A stretch of 64,000 nt of DNA from the NCBI GenBank assembly GCA_934090795.1, contig CAKOJQ010000002.1:62001-126000 (forward strand), written 5' to 3'. The DNA comes from an uncultured Bacilli bacterium. Its GTDB lineage: Bacteria > Bacillota_I > Bacilli_A > RF39 > UBA660. Both the position numbers and the translations under genes were made by a program. Shown here piece after piece: positions 18,501-27,097 of the stretch (position 1 is the first letter of the stretch; each line of letters opens with the position of its first letter). The notes beneath the pieces were generated by a model, which was not told the DNA's origin, did not search any database, and saw nothing but the letters and a program-made list of their open reading frames with translations.

Positions 18501-19310
18501 ATATGTTATGCTTATGTTGTAATTTAGTAGTGCTAAGAATTATAGAAAGGATATTAAATGAAAAAAATAAGAATTTTAATTTTATGTTTTATTTTAACAT
18601 TAGTTACTTTTGGTTGTGATAATAAGAATGTACAAAAACCAACAAATTTACAAGATACTTATAGCGCGGTTGGAGATTATTTTGGAGATAGTAGTGTAGA
18701 TAGATCTAATTTAGGTGCTTTTTATTTAGATGAAGAAAATAATATTATTGTAGTTAACTTAATTGATAATAGTGAATCAAAACAAGAAGAATTTTTAGAA
18801 AAAGCTAATATTGATTCTAAATATATTAAGTTTGAACAAGGAGGACCTTATAATACTAATGGTTTAGATATTGATTTAAAAGTATCTTCGGAAGATAATG
18901 ATGAAAATATTAAATTTAAAAAATATTTAAAATTAGATAATAGAACTATCTATTTAGCAGAAAACATTAGTGAATTATTTATTGTTGAAAATAAAAATCA
19001 GACATCTTTAAGAAAATATATAATTAATAGTACTGAGTCAGTGGATAAGTCAATTGAAAATATTACAAACCTATTGAATAAGCAATCTATTTTAAAAGAT
19101 GGTGGAACAATTATATTTAAAAACAAAGATAAGAATATTACATTAATTAAATGTAATACGATAGAAGGTAATAAAGATATTTATATTGGTGATTATAATT
19201 TAAATTTTAAAAGTAATATGTGTAAGTAGAGTTTATATTGTGGACATATACTATGAAATGTTTAGCTGATGAAAACAAAATAATTTATAATTCAGTTGTT
19301 AAGAAAAACT
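18501..19310 (+). repeat. Long direct repeat, right copy
   Basis: Partner of 12803-13612. Recombination between the two copies would remove 5698 bp carrying the Ank-AAA+ and 962-residue genes and leave a single lipoprotein gene. Confidence 0.85.
18558..19229 (+). CDS. Small lipoprotein with a DIYIGD-type C-terminal domain (intact paralogue)
   Basis: 223 residues with a short signal peptide (KK, then a hydrophobic core) ending at Cys20. The residues just before Cys20 (T-F-G) are a loose lipobox, so lipid modification is likely but not certain. Two modules follow: residues about 30-110, and about 125-223 ending in D-G-G, I-K-C-N, D-I-Y-I-G-D and a final M-C. The last module recurs twice in the lipoprotein at 50230-51000, and its two Cys may form a disulfide. 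The gene is duplicated at 12860 (nonsense-mutated). AAAGGAT precedes the ATG. Function unknown; outer membrane-leaflet location is inferred. Confidence 0.7.
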   Translation: MKKIRILILCFILTLVTFGCDNKNVQKPTNLQDTYSAVGDYFGDSSVDRSNLGAFYLDEENNIIVVNLIDNSESKQEEFLEKANIDSKYIKFEQGGPYNTNGLDIDLKVSSEDNDENIKFKKYLKLDNRTIYLAENISELFIVENKNQTSLRKYIINSTESVDKSIENITNLLNKQSILKDGGTIIFKNKDKNITLIKCNTIEGNKDIYIGDYNLNFKSNMCK

Positions 19311-19546
19311 TAACAACTTATATATGTGAATAAAACGTGTAGATAATGTCATTAACTTGAAAGTTGTTATTATAGCTAGAAAATAATTATATATTTATAA
19401 GGAATTGATATGCATTATAATGTTTTAGAATTGTTGATATTTATAATGCATTAATTGTTTTAAATACTAAATTTTATTATAATTATTTATTTAAAATTAA
19501 AGACTTTTATGTATAAATTTGATACTATTTACTTGGGAGAATACTA
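19311..19546. other. Intergenic stretch with an 11-bp inverted repeat
   Basis: No convincing gene. ATGCATTATAA at 19410-19420 and its complement at 19441-19451 form an 11-bp stem with a 20-nt loop. A 14-codon frame starts at 19410, preceded by AAGGAA, and ends inside the second arm. A 26-codon frame at 19253-19333 has a matching counterpart after the left repeat, probably a relic of a lost gene. The ribosome-binding site of the next gene (GGGAGA) ends the stretch. Confidence 0.35.
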
Positions 19547-20146
19547 ATGAAATATAATGATATTAAAACACCAGAACAATTATTAAAATATATGGATGAA
19601 AATATAAAATATGGATTTGTTGATGATAATGAAAAAATATATGGCCCTTGGAATAATCAAGAATTTCAACAAGGGTGTCAAACAAATTGGCGTTTATCTA
19701 GTCCTGAAAGATTAATTAAAGTTAGATATGGACATTGCTTTGACCAAGTTGAATTAGAAAGAGATTGGTTTAATAATCATAACTACAATTTTAAAACATT
19801 TTATATAATGTTTGAGCTTCCTTTTAATAATTCATATTCAATGCATACATATTTAGTGTTTGAAAAAGATGGAAAGTACTATTATTTTGAACATTCTGAT
19901 TTTAAAAATAGAGGAATATATGAATTTGAAACATATCAAGATGCTATTAATTATCAAAGAAATAAACATATTGAATATAATAAACAAAGAAATGTCATAA
20001 ATGAAGAAATACTAAATTGTTTGCATATTTATGAATATACTAATCCTACATATGGTTGTACAATGAAAGAATTTATTAGTAATATTTTAGAAAATGGAAA
20101 AGAAGCAGGAAATGAAAATAATATGGGAAGGGTGGTTGATTTATGA
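19547..20146 (+). CDS. Transglutaminase-like (papain-fold) protein
   Basis: 199 residues without a signal peptide. The catalytic pattern of transglutaminase-like cysteine enzymes is visible: Cys64 in R-Y-G-H-C-F-D-Q, His100 in S-M-H-T-Y-L-V-F, and an acidic residue in F-E-H-S-D (Glu115 or Asp118). In bacteria this fold is used by proteases, amidases and toxins. The stop overlaps the broken RhuM gene by 4 bp, so the genes were built as an operon. The substrate is unknown; modification of a target protein is a plausible inference in this island. Confidence 0.65.
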   Translation: MKYNDIKTPEQLLKYMDENIKYGFVDDNEKIYGPWNNQEFQQGCQTNWRLSSPERLIKVRYGHCFDQVELERDWFNNHNYNFKTFYIMFELPFNNSYSMHTYLVFEKDGKYYYFEHSDFKNRGIYEFETYQDAINYQRNKHIEYNKQRNVINEEILNCLHIYEYTNPTYGCTMKEFISNILENGKEAGNENNMGRVVDL

Positions 20147-20752
20147 AAAATAATATGATTATATATGTATCAAAAGATGGAAATGTTAAAGTTGATGTTA
20201 GTATTGAAAATGAAGATATTTGGATGAGTCAGGATGTAATAGCTAATCTTTATGGAACTTCAAAGCAAAACATTAGTTATCATATAAATAATATATTTAA
20301 AGAAGAAGAACTTGATAAAAATTCAGTTGTCAAAGATTTTTTGACAACTGCCAAAGATGGTAAAAATTATAATGTTTCACACTATAATTTAGATGCAATT
20401 ATTGCTGTTGGATATAGGATAAATTCTAAAAAGGCTACTGAATTTAGAATATGGGCTACTAGAGTATTAAAAGAGTATATGATTAAAGGATTTACTTTAA
20501 ATGATGAAAGACTAAAGAATAATGGGAAAAGTCCATACTTTGAAGAATTACTTGCTAGAATTCGTGATATTAGATCTTCTGAAAAAATATTTTGGAGAAA
20601 AGTATTAGACATATATGCAACAAGTATTGATTATGATCCTAAAAATAAATTATCTATCGATTTCTTTAAAACTGTTCAAAATAAAATGCATTATGGGACA
20701 TACAGCTGCTGAATTAATATTTACTCGTGTTGATTCTGAAATAGAAAAATAA
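20143..20752 (+). pseudogene. RhuM-type gene, frameshifted and truncated
   Basis: The first 183 residues match the RhuM module (W-M-S-Q-D-V-I-A-N-L-Y-G-T-S, TTAKDGKNY, Y-N-L-D-A-I-I-A-V-G-Y-R, F-R-I-W-A-T-R-V-L-K-E-Y). At about 20695 the frame shifts: it reads to TGA at 20712, while the expected G-H-T-A-A-E-L-I-F-T-R-V-D-S continues in the +1 frame to TAA at 20752. Comparison with the family suggests loss of about 8 nt in a Y-A-I-T-G-H segment. The rest of the usual C-terminus is missing. A 27-bp hairpin (20324-20350) lies in the gene. The product may still fold as a short DNA-binding protein. Confidence 0.75.
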
Positions 20753-20766
20753 TAGGAGGTTTAACT

Positions 20767-21606
20767 ATGTCTGAAAAAGAATTAGATTCAAGTGTTAATA
20801 ATTATATAGAAGAAAAACGCTCTCAAAATTATGTAAAACAATTACAATGGGATGCTGCTATTGGTCTTCAAGACGTAGATAGTTTAAAACCTTCAAAGTA
20901 TTTAAAGAAATTAGTAGAAGAAAATATAAATGGTGAAAAAACTAATTATGAAGTTGAATACGAATTAAAAAAGTATTATATTGAAAAAGAAAAAATAAAT
21001 GATATAAATCATAATGAATTAGAATGTGATTTAGTATCAACAAGAATAGTGCAACTTTTAGAAGATGAAAAGTTTGTATTATCAGTGGATTTTCTAAAAT
21101 ATATTCATGGATATTTGTTTAAAGATATATACGATTTTGCTGGACAATTTAGAAAAATAGATTTTTCAAAACACGAATTAATACTTAATAATGATTCAGC
21201 TTTGTATGGCGATTGTAAAACTTTAAAAGAATCACTAGAATATGATATTTCTTTAGAAAGAGTTAAGAATTATAAAGAAATGAATATTGTTGAGGTTATT
21301 AATAATATTGCAGACTTTTCCTCAAGAATATGGCAAACTCATCCATTTAGAGAAGGTAATACTAGAACAACAGCTATATTTATCATAAAATATTTGATTA
21401 GTTTAGGATATCAAGTTGATAATACTTTATTTAAAGATAAATCAGTTTATTTTAGAAATGCATTAGTAAGAAGCAATTATTTTAATAATGAAAAAAATGT
21501 TAGGGAAGATAATAGTTATTTAATTAAGTTTTATGAAAATCTATTATTAGGTAAAAATAATAATTTACAATCAAAAGATTTAATAGTGAAAGAGCTGTTT
21601 AATTAA
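20767..21606 (+). CDS. Fic-domain protein
   Basis: 279 residues. The Fic motif H-P-F-R-E-G-N-T-R-T-T lies near residues 193-203 and keeps the catalytic His, the phosphate-binding Gly-Asn and the first Arg, so AMP transfer to a hydroxyl group is likely. Residues 1-75 (A-I-G-L-Q-D-V-D-S-L-K-P-S-K-Y-L and I-N-G-E-K-T) resemble the N-terminal region seen in many Firmicutes Fic proteins. A clear inhibitory S/T-x-x-x-E-G/N helix is not visible, so self-inhibition is uncertain. A consensus AGGAGGT precedes the ATG. It lies just after the broken RhuM gene. Confidence 0.85.
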   Translation: MSEKELDSSVNNYIEEKRSQNYVKQLQWDAAIGLQDVDSLKPSKYLKKLVEENINGEKTNYEVEYELKKYYIEKEKINDINHNELECDLVSTRIVQLLEDEKFVLSVDFLKYIHGYLFKDIYDFAGQFRKIDFSKHELILNNDSALYGDCKTLKESLEYDISLERVKNYKEMNIVEVINNIADFSSRIWQTHPFREGNTRTTAIFIIKYLISLGYQVDNTLFKDKSVYFRNALVRSNYFNNEKNVREDNSYLIKFYENLLLGKNNNLQSKDLIVKELFN

Positions 21607-21611
21607 TCATA

Positions 21612-21655
21612 ATAAAAAAGGACCGGTAAGAAATTTTCTTATCAGCCCTTATATT
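21612..21655. terminator. Bidirectional terminator between the fic gene and the ABC operon
   Basis: Imperfect stem of about 14 positions with two mismatches (AAGGACCGGTAAGA against TCTTATCAGCCCTT). T tracts exist on both strands. Confidence 0.65.
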
Positions 21656-22432
21656 TTAAGCTCTTTTTTCAATGATACTAATTATTTCATAGATAATAAA
21701 TGACATTATCATTATTAAAATTATACCAGACATTACTAGGTTTAAATTAAATACTTGAGTTCCATAAAGAATTAAATAACCAATTCCGGCTTTACTTACA
21801 AGAAATTCTCCCATGATTACACCTATTAGACTCATGGATATATTTAATTTAATACTTGAAATTATTGTTTCTTTATTAGCTGGTAGTATTAAATATAATA
21901 AAGTTTGTAATTTATTAGCTTTAAATGTTTTAAACATTTTTATTTTATATTCATCCGTATTTATTAAACCATTATAAATAGTTATTAAAGTTACAATAGT
22001 GTTGATAAGTAAACTCATTACGATAATTGATTTGTTATTTGCTCCTAACCATATAATTAATAGAGGACCTAATGATACTTTTGGTAAACTATTTAATAAA
22101 TTTAAGTAGGGATCAAATATTTTTTTTAAAATATCAACATAATAAAATATAATTGCACCTATAAAACCAATGGCAGTACCTAATATAAAAGATATTAAAA
22201 CTTCTTTTAAAGTTATATATAGGTGATAGAATAAATTATTATTTTTATATAAATCAATTATACATTTAACTATTTTACTTGGAGAAGAAAATATAAAACT
22301 ATTTATTATTTCTTTACTACTTAATAATTCCCATATTAATATAAATAAAACTAGCAACATAATTTGAATGATAGAAATAATTATTTTCTTTCTTTTTATT
22401 TTTTTTAAATATTTTATTTGATTATTACTCAT
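21656..22432 (-). CDS. ABC importer permease, NitT/TauT type
   Basis: 258 residues with six transmembrane segments and the EAA-type loop near residues 165-185 (F-K-T-F-K-A-N-K-L-Q-T-L-L-Y-L-I-L-P-A). It belongs to the SsuC/TauC/ThiX group. It overlaps the ATPase gene by 4 bp (ATGA) and is last of three genes encoding a full importer. Candidate substrates for the group include sulfonates, nitrate and pyrimidine precursors of thiamine; the sequence does not decide. Confidence 0.85.
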   Translation of the reverse strand: MSNNQIKYLKKIKRKKIIISIIQIMLLVLFILIWELLSSKEIINSFIFSSPSKIVKCIIDLYKNNNLFYHLYITLKEVLISFILGTAIGFIGAIIFYYVDILKKIFDPYLNLLNSLPKVSLGPLLIIWLGANNKSIIVMSLLINTIVTLITIYNGLINTDEYKIKMFKTFKANKLQTLLYLILPANKETIISSIKLNISMSLIGVIMGEFLVSKAGIGYLILYGTQVFNLNLVMSGIILIMIMSFIIYEIISIIEKRA

Positions 22433-23166
22433 TTATCTAAATCACCCCATATTAAATCATAATATGTATAGAAATTTTTATCTTTTCTATTTAGGGATGG
22501 AATGAGATTTTTTTCTAAATTAATATTATAAATATTTTTAATTATGGCTGGTCTTTTAGATAGGACAACAATACGATTACAAAATGATACGCATTCAGCA
22601 ATATCGTGACTTATCAATATTACTGTTACATTCATTTCTTTTAAAATAGAATAAATTTCATCTGTTATGGTTAATCTAGTTACATAATCTAAGGCTGATA
22701 ATGGCTCATCTAAAAGGATTAAATCTGGTTTAGTTGCAAGTGTCCTGATTAGAGCAACTCGTTGCTTCATACCCCCAGATAAATTGTTTGGTTTTTGATT
22801 CATAAATGATTCTAAACCAAATTTTTTTATTAATTCTTTAACATACTCGATATTATCTTTGGTTAAATTTTTTTCTAATTTTAAACCTAAACAAGCATTA
22901 TCTAAAACACTTAACCAAGGAAGTAAGGCATCAGATTGAAGCATATAAGACATTTTAAGATTATCTTTAATAATAGTTCCATTATAATTTTTATCTAATT
23001 CATCAATTATATTTAGAAGAGTAGATTTACCACAGCCACTAGAACCTACTATTCCTATAAATTCTCCTTTATAAACATCAAAAGAAATATCCTCAATTGC
23101 ATGTATTTCTCCATTTAAAGTATTAAAAGTTTTAGAAATATTTTTAAGTTCTAATAATTTATTCAT
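22429..23166 (-). CDS. ABC importer ATP-binding protein, NitT/TauT type
   Basis: 245 residues with Walker A GSSGCGKST, a Q-loop in SYMLQSDALLPW, the signature LSGGMKQR, Walker B LILLDEPLSALD and the switch His in LISHD. This is the SsuB/TauB/ThiZ subfamily. It overlaps the binding-protein gene by 8 bp and the permease by 4 bp. The full set is in the order binding protein, ATPase, permease. Confidence 0.9.
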   Translation of the reverse strand: MNKLLELKNISKTFNTLNGEIHAIEDISFDVYKGEFIGIVGSSGCGKSTLLNIIDELDKNYNGTIIKDNLKMSYMLQSDALLPWLSVLDNACLGLKLEKNLTKDNIEYVKELIKKFGLESFMNQKPNNLSGGMKQRVALIRTLATKPDLILLDEPLSALDYVTRLTITDEIYSILKEMNVTVILISHDIAECVSFCNRIVVLSKRPAIIKNIYNINLEKNLIPSLNRKDKNFYTYYDLIWGDLDK

Positions 23167-24133
23167 TTATAATTAAATCTTTATAGGGAACATACTTAGT
23201 TAATAGTTTAGAATCAATCATCATATCTTCTAAATTTTTAAACATTTTTTCAGTTATAAATGTATTATCTAACCATGAATCAGCATTTTTATATCTTTCT
23301 ATTATAGTTGCTAGATCTTCTATAGATGTATCTGGAAATAAATCAATTATTATTTTAGCTATATCTTTGGAATTATTATTTTTAGTAAATTCTAAACCTT
23401 TATTAATAGCATCTTTAAAATTATTTATTAATTCTTTGTTGTTTTCAATATAGCTTGTTCTAGCATTAAAGGCAGTATATGGTACTTCACCAGCATACAT
23501 ACCAACTGATGCAACAACATATCCTTTATTCATTTTTTCTAGTTTAGTAGCGTTAGGTTCAAACAAGTTAACAAAATCACCGGTTCCTGATAAAAATGCA
23601 CTAGTTAGATTAGCAAAATCAACAGTATCATTAGTGTTTACTCCTTTAATATTTTCATTTTTTAGAGCATTATAAAAATTAAAAATAGGCATTCCACCAG
23701 GACGACCAGCAAGCACTTCTTTTCCAATTAAATCTTCTAGTTTAAAATTATCTATTTTTGTTCTTGATACAATAAACTGTCCATCTCTTTTAGTTAAACC
23801 AGCAAATGTTTTTATATAATCTTTTTCACCTTCATTATAAACATAAATTGTTGCTTCGGGTCCACATAAACCGATATCTACATCCTTTGATAAGACAGCT
23901 GCTATAACATTATTAGCACCACTTGTTAATATTAAATCAATATCAATATTATTATCTTTAAAATAATTATTTTTTATAGCAACATAAAATGGAGTATAGA
24001 ACGCTGAATGAGTTACCTCTGCTACTTTGATGGTAGTTATTGCATTATTTTTATTTTCATTATTAAATGTATAAATTAAGATAAATGTAATTATAATAAT
24101 TAAACCAGTTAATATATAATATAATTTTTTCAC
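23159..24133 (-). CDS. ABC importer substrate-binding protein, NMT1/SsuA-like
   Basis: 324 residues. An uncleaved-looking N-terminal hydrophobic segment (residues about 5-23) has no lipobox Cys, so the protein appears anchored by the helix itself rather than by lipid, which is unusual in Gram-positive bacteria. The fold follows the NMT1/SsuA family: K-V-A-E-V-T-H-S-A-F-Y-T-P-F-Y-V-A-I near residue 36, and D-V-D-I-G-L-C-G-P-E-A near 85. Translation starts at GTG with AGGAGG 6 nt upstream. It is the first gene of the importer operon. Confidence 0.85.
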   Translation of the reverse strand: MKKLYYILTGLIIIITFILIYTFNNENKNNAITTIKVAEVTHSAFYTPFYVAIKNNYFKDNNIDIDLILTSGANNVIAAVLSKDVDIGLCGPEATIYVYNEGEKDYIKTFAGLTKRDGQFIVSRTKIDNFKLEDLIGKEVLAGRPGGMPIFNFYNALKNENIKGVNTNDTVDFANLTSAFLSGTGDFVNLFEPNATKLEKMNKGYVVASVGMYAGEVPYTAFNARTSYIENNKELINNFKDAINKGLEFTKNNNSKDIAKIIIDLFPDTSIEDLATIIERYKNADSWLDNTFITEKMFKNLEDMMIDSKLLTKYVPYKDLIINE

Positions 24134-24188
24134 TTTATTCCTCCTAAAGTAGTTTATGTAAAAAAAATAAGAGAGTGAATAATTAAAA

Positions 24189-24824
24189 TTAGTTTATATA
24201 GTAGTTTAATTTTATTCTTTTACCTTTAATTTCTATTAGATTTTCATCTTTCATATGTTTAAGCTCACGGTTCATTGAGGATCTATCAACACATAAATAA
24301 TTAGCAAGAGTGGTAAAATTAAAGGGAAGATAGATGATGTCACGATTATATTTTTTATATAATTGTTTAAAGAATGTTAATAATTTATTACGAATAGTTT
24401 TATTAGACATTATTTCCATACGATTATTTATATTAATCATTTTTTCACTTAATATATTAAGAAGATTTTTAAGTAATTGATTGTAAAATTTATTACTAAT
24501 ATCATTTGATATTATAAAATTAAAGTCGAGAATTAATATTTTTGTTTGTTGTTTTGAATATAGATTATAATCATTGTCTAAAAAAGGAGTAGTAAATGAG
24601 GTTATAATATCATTATTTGTTAGTAAGTCAATTGTTGTTTCGTTATCATTATAATCTATTTTATTTATTTCTATCATTCCTTCTAATACAATTAAAATAG
24701 ATTTAGAATAAAAAATATCTTTGGGAATTATAGTGTTGGTTGAAAATTTATATGTAGATGATTTTAATAATTCTAATATTTTATTTTGGATTCTTTCGGG
24801 GATGTTTTTAAATAATTCGTTCAT
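24189..24824 (-). CDS. Crp/Fnr-family transcription regulator
   Basis: Residues about 15-120 resemble a cyclic-nucleotide-binding beta-roll. Residues about 140-211 form a winged helix with the HTH F-T-T-L-A-N-Y-L-C-V-D-R-S-S-M-N-R-E-L-K-H-M. The N-terminal Cys cluster of Fnr is absent, so oxygen sensing by an Fe-S cluster is not indicated. The start at 24824 is preferred because GAGGTG precedes it; an in-frame ATG at 24854 lacks a site. It diverges from nrdD, and a perfect palindrome lies between them. It probably controls one or both neighbours. Confidence 0.85.
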   Translation of the reverse strand: MNELFKNIPERIQNKILELLKSSTYKFSTNTIIPKDIFYSKSILIVLEGMIEINKIDYNDNETTIDLLTNNDIITSFTTPFLDNDYNLYSKQQTKILILDFNFIISNDISNKFYNQLLKNLLNILSEKMININNRMEIMSNKTIRNKLLTFFKQLYKKYNRDIIYLPFNFTTLANYLCVDRSSMNRELKHMKDENLIEIKGKRIKLNYYIN

Positions 24825-24864
24825 GTTTACACCTCTTTGTAAAAATTTTAACATATTTAATTAA

Positions 24865-24882
24865 TTGGTGCAATTGCACCAA
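24865..24882. promoter_or_regulatory. Perfect 18-bp palindrome, probable Crp/Fnr operator
   Basis: TTGGTGCAATTGCACCAA is its own reverse complement. It sits between the regulator gene and nrdD, 60 bp before the nrdD start. The size and half-site spacing suit a Crp/Fnr dimer, although it is not the Fnr consensus TTGAT-N4-ATCAA, and it does not match the NrdR box. Confidence 0.65.
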
Positions 24883-24941
24883 ATTTGATTATTTACTTGT
24901 GCTATACTTTTTTTAGTTAATGTAAGAAAGAGGTAGAAATT

Positions 24942-27095
24942 ATGAAGGTAATTAAAAGAGATGGACATATGGTTGATTGGTGTCCAGAAAAGGTTGAAAA
25001 TGCGATTTTAAAAGCAAATAATGAGGTTGAAGAGGAAGAGCAAGCGTCTTCTACTCAAATTAAAAATATAATTAAATATATTGAAAAATTAGGCAAAAAA
25101 AGAATATTAGTTGAAGATATTCAAGATATTATTGAAATGAAGTTAATGGCTCAAGGAAAGTATGAACTTGCTAAGAAATATATAACTTATAGATATACTA
25201 GAGAATTAGTAAGAAGAAGTAATACGACTGATTTAGCTATTAAAGAGTTAATTGATGGAGAAAGTGAATATTGGAATACGGAAAACTCAAATAAGAATGC
25301 GAAAATTGTTACTACTCAAAGAGATTATTTAGCTGGTATTACATCAACTGATATTACAAGAAGATTTTTACTTCCTGAGGATATAGTACAAGCTCATGAT
25401 GATGGTATTATTCATTTTCATGATGCTGATTATTTTGCACAAAATGCATTACATAATTGTGATTTAATTAATTTAGAAGATATGCTTCAAAATGGTACAA
25501 ATATTAATGGAGTTATGATTGAAAAACCACATAGATTTTTAACAGCTATGACTATTGCTACTCAAATTATTACTGCGGTTAGTTCTAGTCAATATGGTGG
25601 ATGTACAATTACACTTACTCATCTAGCACCATTTGTTAGAGCAAGTAAAGAAATATATGAAAAGAAATATAAAGCAAGAGGATTAAATAAAGAACAAATT
25701 AAACAGTTTGTTAGTGAAGATTTAGCTAAAGAGATTACTGATGGAGTTCAAACTTTTCAATATCAAATTAATTCTATGACTACAACTAATGGACAAGCAC
25801 CATTTTTAAGTGTATGTATGTATTTAGGGGAAACAGATGAATATAAAGAAGAGCTTGCCATGCTTATTGAAGAGGTATTAAAACAAAGAATTCTTGGAAT
25901 GAAGAATGAAAAAGGGGTATATATTACTCCAGCATTTCCTAAACTTTTATATGTTCTTGAGGAAGATAATATTAAAGAAGATGGAAAATATTATTATTTA
26001 ACTAAGCTAGCTGCTGAATGTACTGCTAAGAGAATGGTTCCTGATTATATTTCTGAAAAGATTATGAAAGAAAATAAAATTGATAAAAATGGTAATGGAC
26101 AGTGTTATCCTTGTATGGGATGTCGTTCTTTCTTAACTCCTTATGTTGATAAAGATGGTAAACCAAAATATTATGGTAGATTTAATCAAGGTGTTGTTAC
26201 AATTAATTTAGTTGATGTTGCTTTATCTAGTGATAAAGATATGGATAATTTCTGGAAAATCTTCGATGAGAGATTAGAACTATGTCATAGAGCGTTACAA
26301 ATAAGACATAAGAGATTATCTAAAGCAACAAGTGATGTTGCACCTATTTTATGGCAACATGGAGCACTTGCAAGACTTGGTAAGGGAGAATCTATTCATG
26401 AATTATTACATGGTGGATACTCTACTATTTCACTTGGATATGCTGGACTTTATGAGTGCGTTAAATATATGACAGGAAAGAGTCATACTGATGGAGGTAA
26501 AGGTAAAGATTTTGGCTTAGAAGTAATGAAACATATGGTAGATAAATGTAACGAGTGGAAAGCAGAGGAAAATATAGATTATTCTGTGTATGGAACTCCA
26601 ATTGAATCTACAACTTATAAATTTGCTAAATGTTTAAGGGAAAGATTTGGAGTTATTAAGGGAATTACTGATAGAAATTATATTACTAATTCTTATCATG
26701 TACCTGTATTTGAAGAAATAGATGCATTTAGTAAATTACAACTTGAAAGTGAATTCCAAAAATTATCTCCAGGTGGAGCAATTAGTTACGTAGAAACAGC
26801 TAATTTAACTAATAATTTAGATGCAGTAATGGAAGTTATAAAATATATTTATAATAATATCATGTATGCAGAATTAAACACTAAAAGTGATTATTGTCAG
26901 GCTTGTGGGTATACTGGTGAAATTCTTTTAGATGAAAAATTAGAATGGTACTGTCCAAATTGTGGTAATAGGGATCATGATAAGTTAAATGTTGCTAGAA
27001 GAACTTGTGGTTATATCGGTACTAATTTTTGGAATAAAGGAAGAACTCAAGAAATTAAAGAAAGAGTAGTTCATTTAGATAATAAAGAGGCGTAA
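24942..27095 (+). CDS. nrdD: Anaerobic ribonucleoside-triphosphate reductase
   Basis: 717 residues. An N-terminal ATP-cone (residues 1-90, V-I-K-R-D-G-H onwards) provides allosteric control. The catalytic barrel follows, with H-D-A-D-Y near 160. Four Cys in two C-x-x-C pairs (Y-C-Q-A-C-G near 648, Y-C-P-N-C-G near 668) bind zinc. The glycyl-radical loop R-R-T-C-G-Y-I-G-T-N-F-W lies near 688. The enzyme reduces NTPs to dNTPs without oxygen. nrdG follows after 2 bp and dut after that, forming an anaerobic dNTP operon. Confidence 0.97.
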   Translation: MKVIKRDGHMVDWCPEKVENAILKANNEVEEEEQASSTQIKNIIKYIEKLGKKRILVEDIQDIIEMKLMAQGKYELAKKYITYRYTRELVRRSNTTDLAIKELIDGESEYWNTENSNKNAKIVTTQRDYLAGITSTDITRRFLLPEDIVQAHDDGIIHFHDADYFAQNALHNCDLINLEDMLQNGTNINGVMIEKPHRFLTAMTIATQIITAVSSSQYGGCTITLTHLAPFVRASKEIYEKKYKARGLNKEQIKQFVSEDLAKEITDGVQTFQYQINSMTTTNGQAPFLSVCMYLGETDEYKEELAMLIEEVLKQRILGMKNEKGVYITPAFPKLLYVLEEDNIKEDGKYYYLTKLAAECTAKRMVPDYISEKIMKENKIDKNGNGQCYPCMGCRSFLTPYVDKDGKPKYYGRFNQGVVTINLVDVALSSDKDMDNFWKIFDERLELCHRALQIRHKRLSKATSDVAPILWQHGALARLGKGESIHELLHGGYSTISLGYAGLYECVKYMTGKSHTDGGKGKDFGLEVMKHMVDKCNEWKAEENIDYSVYGTPIESTTYKFAKCLRERFGVIKGITDRNYITNSYHVPVFEEIDAFSKLQLESEFQKLSPGGAISYVETANLTNNLDAVMEVIKYIYNNIMYAELNTKSDYCQACGYTGEILLDEKLEWYCPNCGNRDHDKLNVARRTCGYIGTNFWNKGRTQEIKERVVHLDNKEA

Positions 27096-27097
27096 AT

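Noticed and set aside
12803..19310. Composite transposon
   Set aside because: The repeats carry lipoprotein genes, not transposases, and have no terminal inverted repeats or target duplications that I can see.
20690..20752. Programmed frameshift in the RhuM gene
   Set aside because: No slippery heptamer is at the junction, and residues expected from the family are missing, which fits a small deletion.
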